Shown: positions 1-8,600 of the stretch, piece after piece | Layout of the letters: each line of letters opens with the position of its first letter | Numbering within the stretch: the first letter of the stretch is position 1 | Source: Actinomycetes bacterium | Lineage (GTDB): Bacteria; Actinomycetota; Acidimicrobiia; Acidimicrobiales; Palsa-688 | Assembly (NCBI GenBank): GCA_021815935.1 | Contig: JAKAZH010000007.1 | Location: 1 to 20,645 of the forward strand | DNA: 20,645 nucleotides | Direction: 5' to 3' | Program-made: the position numbers and the translations under genes | Notes under the pieces: generated by a model | Seen by the model: the letters and a program-made list of their open reading frames with translations, nothing else | Databases searched by the model: none | Told to the model about the DNA's origin: nothing

Positions 1-2
1 CC

Positions 3-683
3 TACGCACAGCGTTGGGATCTCGTCAGCCGCAATTCTGCAGCCCTGGTCGACGGGCCGAGAAATATCGGTACCCACCTCGACGACACCATGACCCTGCA
101 GCAGGCGAAGGCAGTCGTCGCTGCCGCATCTGGGGACCCATACGAGGCTATCGCCGTGCTCGTTCTGCGTCTCGGCTTGCGCAGAGGCGAAGTGCTCGCC
201 CTGCGCTGGCAGGACGTCGACCTCGACAGCGGCGAACTGCACATACGAGGAACGCTCAAGCGCGTCAGCGGAGTGGGTCTCGTCCGAGACCTCCCAAAGA
301 CGACAGCATCGCAACGCACCCTCCCCCTCCCCGAAACCTGCCTCGACGCTCTCCACCAACGACGAGCGATACAGGCCAGCGAACTGGCAGCGCTACCGGC
401 ACACCAACCATCGGGTTTCGTATTCACCACACCGCTCGACACCGCCATCGACCCCCGCAACCTCAGCCGCTGGTGGGATCGCCTATGCGCGAAAGCCGGC
501 ATCGGACACCACCGATTCCACTCGACCCGTCACACAGCAGCGACCCTGCTCCTAGACGAAGGAATCCCGCTCGAAATAGTCTCGGCGATCCTCGGCCACG
601 CCAGCATCTCGATCACAGCCGACGTCTACGCCAAAGTCACCAACGATGCCAAACGACGTGCCCTCACGAAACTCCAGCTGTAA
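3..683 (+). CDS. Tyrosine recombinase/integrase, 5' end outside the window
   Basis: Site-specific recombinase of the phage/genomic-island integrase family, which cuts and rejoins DNA through a tyrosine nucleophile. The reading frame is open from base 3, so the N-terminal arm- and core-binding domains lie mostly outside the window. An ATG at 90 is internal: the residues before it (including LVSRNSAALVDGPR) fit the linker that usually precedes the catalytic domain. All catalytic residues are visible: Arg in GLRRGE (codon at 180), Lys in PKTTASQR (297), H-x-x-R in HSTRHT (519 and 528), His in LGHAS (597) and Tyr in DVYAKV (627). The C-terminus looks complete, ending in TAA at 681-683. It reads towards the BREX operon, separated from it by 547 nt. 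I infer it may have moved the neighbouring defence island, but no att site is recognisable. The enzyme class is secure; the element it belongs to is not. Confidence 0.93.
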   Translation, partial: YAQRWDLVSRNSAALVDGPRNIGTHLDDTMTLQQAKAVVAAASGDPYEAIAVLVLRLGLRRGEVLALRWQDVDLDSGELHIRGTLKRVSGVGLVRDLPKTTASQRTLPLPETCLDALHQRRAIQASELAALPAHQPSGFVFTTPLDTAIDPRNLSRWWDRLCAKAGIGHHRFHSTRHTAATLLLDEGIPLEIVSAILGHASISITADVYAKVTNDAKRRALTKLQL

Positions 684-1230
684 ACACCACAGTTATTACC
701 ATGATAAGACTTCAGCGGGTACCAGACCGGTTCAGGCAAGCCTTGCAGGCACTGGACCTCCGTCTTAGCGCCTTCCGTTAGAGCGCCGTCGAATCAGCAG
801 CCTCACTGATGTACCACCAGCTGCGGTGTCCCATGCGGCTGTGGCGCAGGGCGACATTCGAGGGGACTGTGGCAGCTATCGACGAGGTGCCGATCGTGGA
901 TTCACGACATCGCGAGATCAGCCTTGCGCACTCATTCTCCCCGCGACTGACTTACTCGACTAGGGCTGACTCCGTCGGGCTATACACTGGCTCGTTCGCC
1001 GACACAAGCCGATTCAAAAAGTCGGTCCGAGCGACCGACAGGAAGGGGGCCGCTCGACGATTCGGACCCGTTCAGCCTGTTTGGCGCTGCGTGGTGGCTG
1101 CCCACTGTGACGGCCGACGTCAGTGGACTTCGTTCTGAGTCTGACAATCCAGATCTTCCTCAGACCGCGCGGGTCTACCTGATCAGAGCGCCGGACACTT
1201 CGGGTCACGACAGCGTCAGGGGACCCTCCT
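684..1230. other. 547-nt gap between integrase and pglW, no supportable gene
   Basis: This stretch is visibly less G+C-biased than the genes around it. Short open frames cross it (for example 809-1138, +), but they match no family I know and show no convincing start context. It contains a hairpin followed by a U-tract on the minus strand (1016-1039) and a strong ribosome binding site for pglW at its right end (AGGGGA at 1218-1223, 7 nt before ATG 1231). The promoter of the BREX operon should lie here because nothing else precedes pglW. I see no convincing -35/-10 pair; TATACA at 981-986 is the best -10-like match and lacks a good partner. No tRNA, att core or regulator gene (such as a WYL-type BrxR) is recognisable. 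Confidence 0.6.
1016..1039 (-). terminator. Putative intrinsic terminator on the minus strand
   Basis: GTCGGTC (1021-1027) and GACCGAC (1033-1039) form a perfect 7-bp GC-rich inverted repeat with a 5-nt loop. Directly to its left lie five A residues (1016-1020), so on the minus strand the stem is followed at once by TTTTT. This is the layout of a Rho-independent terminator for leftward transcription. No minus-strand gene is seen just upstream of it, so it could stop antisense transcription coming from pglW or be a relic. The plus-strand side has no T-tract, so it should not block transcription into pglW. Confidence 0.4.
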
Positions 1231-4200
1231 ATGATGATCTGGTCATGGACTCCGCCGGGGACACGCAGAGTGATCGATCCTCCTCTCTGGGTTGAAGGCG
1301 CGTCACCGTTCCCGCACGAGCGAGAAGCGCTGGCATTCGTGCGCGCCCGGCTACCGAACACCGAGCCCTACCGAGCGTGGACGAACGTCGAGTTCATCGC
1401 TGACGACGGGTCGGTCAACGAGGTGGACGCCCTGGTCCTCACTCCCCGTGGCTTCTTCCTGATCGAGATCAAGTCCTACCCGGGCGCCATGTTCGGAGAC
1501 GGGCAGAACTGGCGGTGGCGCCGCCCCGACGGTTCGGAGAAGCCGCTTGCCCACCCCCTGATCCTCGCCAACACCAAGGCGAAGCGCCTCCGGTCACTCC
1601 TCGCCCGCCAGCAGGCGCTCCGAGGTGAGCGGGACCCTTTCATCAACGCCCTCATCTTTTTGTCCTCGCCCGACCTCGACTGCCGCCTCCACGACGTGGC
1701 CCGGACGTCGGTCTGCGGCCGAGACCTCGACCCGCAGCCCGCCGGCGCCCGAGCCGATTCGCCGCGAACGGCGTTTCCACCCCTCCCCGGGGTCGTGGCG
1801 GCCATCAAGGACCCCTCAACGATCAATCTTCGGGGCAGCTCCATCAACCGGCCCTTGTCCGCCAAGCTCGCTGAGGCGATCGCCCAGGCCGGGCTGAAGC
1901 CGTCGAACCGGGGCCGGCGGGTCGGTGACTGGGAGCTCGGCGAGCTGCTCGACGAAGGGCCCGGCTGGCAGGACTTCCTCGGCAGTCGCCCCCGGATGAG
2001 CGCCACCCGGCGGGTGCGCGTGTACCTCGCTGGCCTCGCCACCACTGCCGATGAGGAAATCCGCTTGCGCCGCGAGGCCGAACGGGAGTTCAAGGTCCTG
2101 GAAGGCCTCCGCCACGGCGGCATCTCGTCCGCCCTCGACTTCGTGCAGGCCGAGCGAGGTCCAGCCCTCCTGTTCGGACGTGCCGAGGACGAGGAGCGCC
2201 TCGACATCTGGGCAGCTGCCGTGGTGCCCGAGGTCGGCATCGGCGATCGCATCGAGCTCGTGCGCCAGGTCGGAGAGGCCCTCGCTCACGCCCACGCCCG
2301 CAAGGTCAGCCACCGGGCCCTCACGGCCCGAACCGTCCTGGTACGTCCGACCGGCGACGCGCCCGAGGCGTCCGAACGGCCGACGCTTGTCGTCGGCCAC
2401 TGGCAAGCCGGCGCCCGGGAGCTCTCCACCCGACTCACACGTCACGCCGCGACCGAGGGCGCGACCTTCGGCGACGAACTCCTCAACCGGCTCGGCACCG
2501 ACGAGCAGGTGTACCTCGCTCCGGAGGCCTTCACCGTCGACGATCCCGACGGCGTCGCCCTCGACGTCTTCTCTCTCGGAGCGGTCGCCCACCTTCTGCT
2601 CTCAGGACTGCCGCCCGCCGACGACCTCGCCGAGCGGGACCGGCTCCTGGCCGACCACCATGGCCTGCCCCTGAGCGCCGTCGTAGACGGTCCGCCGGAG
2701 AGCCTGGAGACCTTCGTCGCCATGGCGACCGACCCGGTGCCGGCCAACCGCCCAACTGTCAAGGAGCTCCTCGAGCTACTCGATGGGGCCCTCGACGAGC
2801 TGACCAGCCCTAGCGAGGACCTTTCGGCTGCCGTCGACGCACTGGACGACGAATCGCAGACAGCGGCGACGATCACCCCCGATCCCCTCGCTGCTCACCA
2901 AGGTGACCAGCTCGAAGGCGGATGGAAGGTGGAGCGGCGCCTAGGCAGCGGCTCAACCGCGGTGGCCCTCCTCTGCCGGCGACCCGGCGACACAGCCCCT
3001 GAGGTGCTCAAGGTCGCCAAGGACGAGGACCATGCGGAGCGGCTCCGCGACGAAGCCCGGGTCCTCGGCGAGCTACGCCACATCGGCATCGTGGAGCTTT
3101 TCGGCGTCATCCAGGTCGGCGGCCGCACCGCGCTCCGCCTCGCCCCTGCTGGTGACCCCGAGGACCGAATCGGCCTCACCCTCGCCGACCGCCTCACCGC
3201 CCAGGGACACCTCGGGCTCGATCTCCTGGACCGCTTCGGTGACGACCTCCTTGAGATCGTCGGCGTGCTCGAGAGCGAAGGCGTCGCCCACCGCGACCTC
3301 AAGCCAGACAACCTCGGCGTCCGACCTCGACGCGGAGACCGTTCGCTGCACCTGGTGCTGTTCGACTTCTCGCTCGCACGCACCGCCGACACTAGCCTAC
3401 AGGCCGGAACGCCCGGCTACCTCGACCCCTTCCTCGCTGAACGCCCGGGGAAGCGCTGGGACCCCGCCGCCGACCGCTACGCCGCCGCTGCGACGCTCCA
3501 CGAGATGGCGACCGGCGTCCGTCCCGTCTGGGGCGATGGACGAACCGATCCCATTCATCTCCCCGACGAGGTCCCCCGGCTCGACCCCGAGCTCTTCGAC
3601 CCGGCAGTGCGACAGGGTCTCATGACCTTCTTCACCAAAGCTCTGCACCGCAAACCGTCCTGCAGATTCGACACGGCCGACCAGATGCGTCAGGCGTGGC
3701 GCGCCGTGCTCGCGTCAGCCACCCGTCCCTCGTCGGTCAGCGACGGCACCAGCGCCGCCCACCCCGGCGAGCGCGACCGCCTACTCGACACCGCCGACGA
3801 GACGACAGCCGTCGCCGACCTCGGACTCTCGGCCGCTGCACTCGGTGCGCTCGAACGACTCGGAATCGGCACCGTCCGCCAACTCCTCGACTACCCAACC
3901 GCCGACTGGAACCGGGCCGCCGGCGTCGGCCTCAACGTCCGCCGTGAAGTCCTGCACGTCATTGGCGGACTGCGCGAACGGCTCGATGTTGCCCCCGGGG
4001 ACGAAGAGGCCAGTGTCGATCACATCGCGGCCATCACGCTCCGCAAGCCCCAGACGCCCCAAGCGCAGCTAGACCTACCGGTGCTTCGGACCCTGCTGGG
4101 CTTCGACGGCGCTGGTAGCACCCTGCTCCCGATGGACGACCCAAGCCTTCCCAGGTGGCCCGGCCCCTCGGACGTGCGGACCGTGACAGGACTCGACCGC

Positions 4201-5661
4201 AATGGGCTCGACGCGTGCCTGCAGCGCGCCAGGACCAGGTGGCTCAAGCAACCGGCCATCACCCAGGCTCGGAACGACCTCGTCGCGATGCTCGAGCGCG
4301 CCGGAGGTGTGCTTGCCGGGGATGAGCTCGCGCTCGGACTGCTGAGCCGGCGCGGGTCGACGGCCACTGGCCAGGAACGTCTCTGCCGGGCTCGGGCGGT
4401 GATCCGCGCGTGCCTGGAGGCCGAGGCGGGGCGTGATGTCAACCGGTTCACCTGGCGTCGCCTCGGCGGCGGAGCGTCGCTTGTCGTCGCTCTCAGCGCA
4501 CGTGCCGGTGACGCCGAGGACACCCTCGACGGTGAAGAGTTGGCGGACTACGCCGCCACGCTGGCCACCACCGCCGACCAGCTCGCAGCTGCCGAGCCCC
4601 TCGCGACCCCGGCCGCAGCCATCGAACGGCTCCGCCGTGTCCCGCCACCCGCCGGCATGCCGCCGCTGACAGACCAGCGGCTCACCCGCCTCGCCGCCGC
4701 TTCCTCCGCAACGGCATCGGTCTCCAGCCGCCTCGAGCTCTACCCCCGCGGCCTTAACCCGCGACGAGCGATCCGCATCGCCCGGGCAGCACTCCTCGGC
4801 TCGGGCACGCTCAGCGAGTCTGAGGTGCGCGAACGCGTCCGTACCCGCCTCCCCGACGCTGCCCCGCTTCCGGAACGACCGGAGCTCGACGAGCTCCTTC
4901 GCGTCGAGGTCGGCCTCGAATGGTCGAACGACCGCACCTCGCCGTCAGGCGCGCCCCGCACGCCTGGCTTCCGAGTGCCTACTCCGCCTGTCGCCACTGC
5001 CCGGACGGCCATCGCCGCATCAGGCACCCGCTACCGGACCGGCACCGCCACCAACGCCACAGACGAAGACCGGGCCAAAGCCGAGCTGACGGAAGAGCGC
5101 CTCCGGCGCCACGCCGGCAACGGCGGCTACCTCGTGCTCACCGTCGCACCGAACCACCAGGACCGAGCCATCCGAACCCTGGCCACCCAAGGCGCGACCG
5201 TCGTCGACGTCGACGAGCTGCTTATCAACGCACTCCGAGCCGAAGCCGACGCCAAACGCATCGACTGGGACCGAGCCATCCTCGCCACCGACGCCGCCGG
5301 CCCAGCCGGACCCAACTGGCCGCGCCTCCTCACGATCGCCCGCAGCGCCGTCGCGGGCATCGCCGATCGGCTACGAGCGGAGAGCGAACACACCCTGCTT
5401 GTGCACCCCGGCTTGCTTGCGCGCTACGACCTCTTCGGCCTTCTCGACGACCTTCGTGAACACACCACACAGATTGCGGCTCCGGGGCAGGTGCTCAAGA
5501 CCCTCTGGGTTCTCGTGCCCAGCGACGACCCGAACGCGGCGCCAGCGCTCGCCGGCCGCGCAATCCCCGTCACCACCAGCAGCGAGCACCTCGCCCTTCC
5601 CGAGGTCTGGCTCAACAACCTCCACCGAACCGTTGAGACCTCGACCGGAGCCCCCCGATGA
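1231..5661 (+). CDS. pglW: BREX type 2 serine/threonine kinase PglW
   Basis: Large multi-domain kinase of the Pgl/BREX-2 defence system (1476 residues). An N-terminal NERD nuclease-related domain spans about 25-150, with HEREAL (29-34), EVDALVL (Asp66) and LIEIKSY (Glu79, Lys81), a PD-(D/E)xK-like set. A degenerate kinase lobe follows at about 230-520; its catalytic loop reads HRALTARTV (Ala363 where Asp is expected). The second kinase domain (about 565-840) looks active: glycine loop GSGSTA (572-577), Lys594, HRDLKPDN (687-694), DFS instead of DFG (712-714) and GTPGY (726-730). Residues about 863-920 resemble the helix-hairpin-helix of the RNA polymerase alpha C-terminal domain. The remaining 550 or so residues form the PglW C-terminal region. 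ATG 1231 has AGGGGA 7 nt upstream; GTG 1270 is a possible alternative. The stop overlaps the pglX start (ATGA). The S. coelicolor homologue is an autokinase; its substrates are unclear. Confidence 0.95.
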   Translation: MMIWSWTPPGTRRVIDPPLWVEGASPFPHEREALAFVRARLPNTEPYRAWTNVEFIADDGSVNEVDALVLTPRGFFLIEIKSYPGAMFGDGQNWRWRRPDGSEKPLAHPLILANTKAKRLRSLLARQQALRGERDPFINALIFLSSPDLDCRLHDVARTSVCGRDLDPQPAGARADSPRTAFPPLPGVVAAIKDPSTINLRGSSINRPLSAKLAEAIAQAGLKPSNRGRRVGDWELGELLDEGPGWQDFLGSRPRMSATRRVRVYLAGLATTADEEIRLRREAEREFKVLEGLRHGGISSALDFVQAERGPALLFGRAEDEERLDIWAAAVVPEVGIGDRIELVRQVGEALAHAHARKVSHRALTARTVLVRPTGDAPEASERPTLVVGHWQAGARELSTRLTRHAATEGATFGDELLNRLGTDEQVYLAPEAFTVDDPDGVALDVFSLGAVAHLLLSGLPPADDLAERDRLLADHHGLPLSAVVDGPPESLETFVAMATDPVPANRPTVKELLELLDGALDELTSPSEDLSAAVDALDDESQTAATITPDPLAAHQGDQLEGGWKVERRLGSGSTAVALLCRRPGDTAPEVLKVAKDEDHAERLRDEARVLGELRHIGIVELFGVIQVGGRTALRLAPAGDPEDRIGLTLADRLTAQGHLGLDLLDRFGDDLLEIVGVLESEGVAHRDLKPDNLGVRPRRGDRSLHLVLFDFSLARTADTSLQAGTPGYLDPFLAERPGKRWDPAADRYAAAATLHEMATGVRPVWGDGRTDPIHLPDEVPRLDPELFDPAVRQGLMTFFTKALHRKPSCRFDTADQMRQAWRAVLASATRPSSVSDGTSAAHPGERDRLLDTADETTAVADLGLSAAALGALERLGIGTVRQLLDYPTADWNRAAGVGLNVRREVLHVIGGLRERLDVAPGDEEASVDHIAAITLRKPQTPQAQLDLPVLRTLLGFDGAGSTLLPMDDPSLPRWPGPSDVRTVTGLDRNGLDACLQRARTRWLKQPAITQARNDLVAMLERAGGVLAGDELALGLLSRRGSTATGQERLCRARAVIRACLEAEAGRDVNRFTWRRLGGGASLVVALSARAGDAEDTLDGEELADYAATLATTADQLAAAEPLATPAAAIERLRRVPPPAGMPPLTDQRLTRLAAASSATASVSSRLELYPRGLNPRRAIRIARAALLGSGTLSESEVRERVRTRLPDAAPLPERPELDELLRVEVGLEWSNDRTSPSGAPRTPGFRVPTPPVATARTAIAASGTRYRTGTATNATDEDRAKAELTEERLRRHAGNGGYLVLTVAPNHQDRAIRTLATQGATVVDVDELLINALRAEADAKRIDWDRAILATDAAGPAGPNWPRLLTIARSAVAGIADRLRAESEHTLLVHPGLLARYDLFGLLDDLREHTTQIAAPGQVLKTLWVLVPSDDPNAAPALAGRAIPVTTSSEHLALPEVWLNNLHRTVETSTGAPR

Positions 5662-8600
5662 TCGACGCCGCCACCCTCCTCGCTGACACCCGCCGAACGG
5701 TCAGCGACCTCGTCGACGACCTTCGCCAGGTCGCCGGCAGCGATCCGGCTGCTCGCGCACACGTCGCTGACGAGTACCAACGAGCTCACGCCGCTGGTCG
5801 TACCGCCTACGGCCAAGCCGAGTGGGCGGAGGGCCTGTTCGCGCAGGTGGCGGTCGCCTGGACGCTCGGCTGCGTCTTCGTCCGCTTCTGCGAGGACAAC
5901 GGCCTCGTCGCCGAACCCCTACTCGGCGGACCAGCGCTGCGAGCGCAACTCGCTCTCGATCAGCGGGCCGCGCACCTCCACGCCAACTCTGCACACGACG
6001 ATCGGCATTGGCTCCGCGAGGTGTTCAGTCGCCTACGCGCGTTGCCGGCAACCGGCGAGGTGTTCGGCGCTCATAATCCGATCTGGCTGGACGGGCTGCT
6101 GCCGTCGGCGGACGGCGCCCGGCGCCTCCGTGAGGACCTCACCCGTATCGATCCGGATTCAGGCCGGCTTCGACACGACTTCACCGATCCTGAGTGGGAC
6201 ACGCGCTTTCTGGGCGACCTCTACCAGGACCTATCGGACCACGCGAAGAAGACCTACGCCCTTCTCCAGACGCCGGTGTTCGTCGAGGAGTTCATCCTCG
6301 ACCGCACGCTCGACCCGGCAATCGCAACCTTCGGTCTCACCGACACGACGATCATCGACCCGACCTGCGGTAGCGGACACTTCCTCCTCGGTGCCTTCGA
6401 CCGGCTTCTTCATCGCTGGATCGAGAAAGAGCCGGCCACGAACCCTCGGGTCCTCGCGCAACGAGCCCTCGACGCGGTGGCGGGGATCGACCTCAATCCT
6501 TTCGCCGCGAGTATCGCTCGCTTCCGGCTCTTGCTAGCGGCCCTGCGATCCGGCGGGGACGCCCGCCTCGTCGACGCGCCGGCATACAACATCAACGTCG
6601 CCGTGGGTGACTCGCTCCTCCACGGCGATCCGCCGGGGGCGCTTCCAGGCATGCAGGTCCCCGGAGAGGAGGAGGCGCTCCTCGCTCGTCACGGCTACGC
6701 CTCCGAGGACCATGACGAGACACGATCGCTCCTCGGCCGACAGTGGGCCGCAGTTGTGGGGAACCCGCCATACATCGTCGTTCGAGACGCTGCAGTCAAC
6801 GCTGCGTACCGGAACCGGTTCATGACCTGCCACAGGCAATACAGCCTTGGCGTTCCCTTCACCGAGCGGTTCTGGCAACTCGCTCGGGTAGACGCCGATC
6901 CGGACCGTGCCGGCTTCATCGGACTAATCACCGCCGACACCTTCATGAAGCGGGAATTTGGAAAGAAACTCATCGAGACGTGGTTCCCTTCCCGCGATCT
7001 AACTCACCTAATTGACACACGATTTGCTGAGATACCGGGCCATAACCAGACAGTCATACTGTTTGGGCGAAACCGTGCACCTAAGTCCACCTCTGTTCGT
7101 GCAGTGCTCGGGATACGCGGCGAGGCGGCTCGGCCAGGCGTGCCATACGAAGGCCTCGTCTGGTCGGAGATCGTCGCCCTGATCGACCAACCTGGAGAGG
7201 AGTCGACGTACATATCGATCGTCGATCTAGAACGCGATCGGCTTCGGTCTCACCCGTGGAGCATCGGAGGAGGAGGTGCCTCCGAGCTAAAGGAACTACT
7301 CGACCGAGGCCGACTGCGCCTCGGAGACTTCGTATCCGACCTCGGACGCACCGCACACACGGGCGAAGATGATGCCTACCTGATGCCTCGACACTGCGCT
7401 CGGCGGTTGCGCGCACGAGCCGTGCAACTCGTAAATGGCGAGGACGTTCGAGACTGGACGGTCGCGGCCGCCAATTGGACTCTCTTCCCTTATGACTCTC
7501 AGGGCGATTGTGTGTCGCCCGCACCCGAAAGCGTCGAACGGCACTATTGGATGTTGCGAACGCTACTCCGTCGGCGTCTGAACTTTGGCCAGACGAACGA
7601 GGAACGCGGATTGACATGGTGGGAATACTCGATGTTCTTCCCCGGGCGGTACGGGACTGCGTTGTCAATCACCTTCGCCGAGGTCGCCACTCATAACCAT
7701 TTCGCGTTAGATCGCGGCGATAAGGTGTTCAAGCAGACAGCGCCCGTCATTAAGCTCGAGCGGGGCGCCGGCGAGGAACGCCATCTAGGGCTACTCGCCA
7801 TTCTCAACTCCTCGACTGCATGTTTTTGGATGAAGGAGGTCTGCTACCGGAAGTCGTCTTCGCACGGGGGAGGGTCGAGCGACCAGCCATTCACCCATCA
7901 GTTCGCTTTCGATGCAGCGAAGCTGAAGCAACTCCCGCTACCCGCCGCACACCCGACCGCCTTGGCGGCCGAACTCGATGGGCTCGCAGTGAGCCTCGCC
8001 TTGGTAAGTCCTGCCGCGGTCGCAAGTTCCTCGGTCCCGTCGTCAGGCGCCATGGCGGCATCCTTCGCGGATTACCGGCGGATCCGATCGACCATGATCG
8101 CTGTCCAGGAAGGACTGGACTGGCAGTGCTACCGCCTGTACGACCTCGCGGGAGAGGAGGTCGCGGGCGCTGATGAACCTGAGCCACCGCTCGAAGCCGG
8201 TCAGCGCGCATTTGAGATCCTCCTCGCGCGAAGGATCGCTGCAGGTGAGGAGGCGTCCTCGTGGTTCGCTCGTCACGAGGTCGCTCCGATCACGGAACTC
8301 CCTCAGCACTGGTCTTCGAGTTATAGAGCGCTGGTCGAGCGGCGGATCGAGCTGATTGAGGCTGACCTCAACATCGGCTTACTGGAACGACCTGAGCACA
8401 AGCGACGGTGGGCCTCCGAGCCCTGGGAGGAGAGAGTCTCGAACGCAGTCCGGAACTGGCTACTGGATCGGCTTGAGGAGCGCCGGTATTGGCACGAGCT
8501 TGCGGCGATCACAACTGTGGCGCGACTGGCGTCGGATGCGCGCGCCGACGAGGACTTCATGGCAGTGGCGCGGCTCTACGCAGGTCGCGATGACGTCGAC

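Noticed and set aside
958..986. Possible promoter with TATACA at 981-986
   Set aside because: No -35 hexamer close to TTGACA at 16-18 nt spacing; too weak to call.
809..1138. 109-codon plus-strand open frame between the integrase and pglW
   Set aside because: No recognisable family, an arginine-rich and irregular composition typical of chance frames in GC-rich DNA, and no clear ribosome binding site.
1135..1165. Short inverted repeat GTCTGA (1139-1144) with TCAGAC (1160-1165) upstream of pglW
   Set aside because: Six base pairs separated by 15 nt is expected by chance in a 547-nt gap, and no regulator or promoter anchors it as an operator.
684..1230. tRNA gene or att core beside the integrase
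   Set aside because: No cloverleaf, T-arm signature or repeat copy elsewhere in the window could be found by eye.
1476..2592. Long minus-strand open frames opposite pglW (and similar ones opposite pglY, pglZ and brxHI)
   Set aside because: Low-complexity Arg/Ser-rich or Gly/Glu-rich translations with no family match; they arise from the codon bias of the true genes on the other strand.
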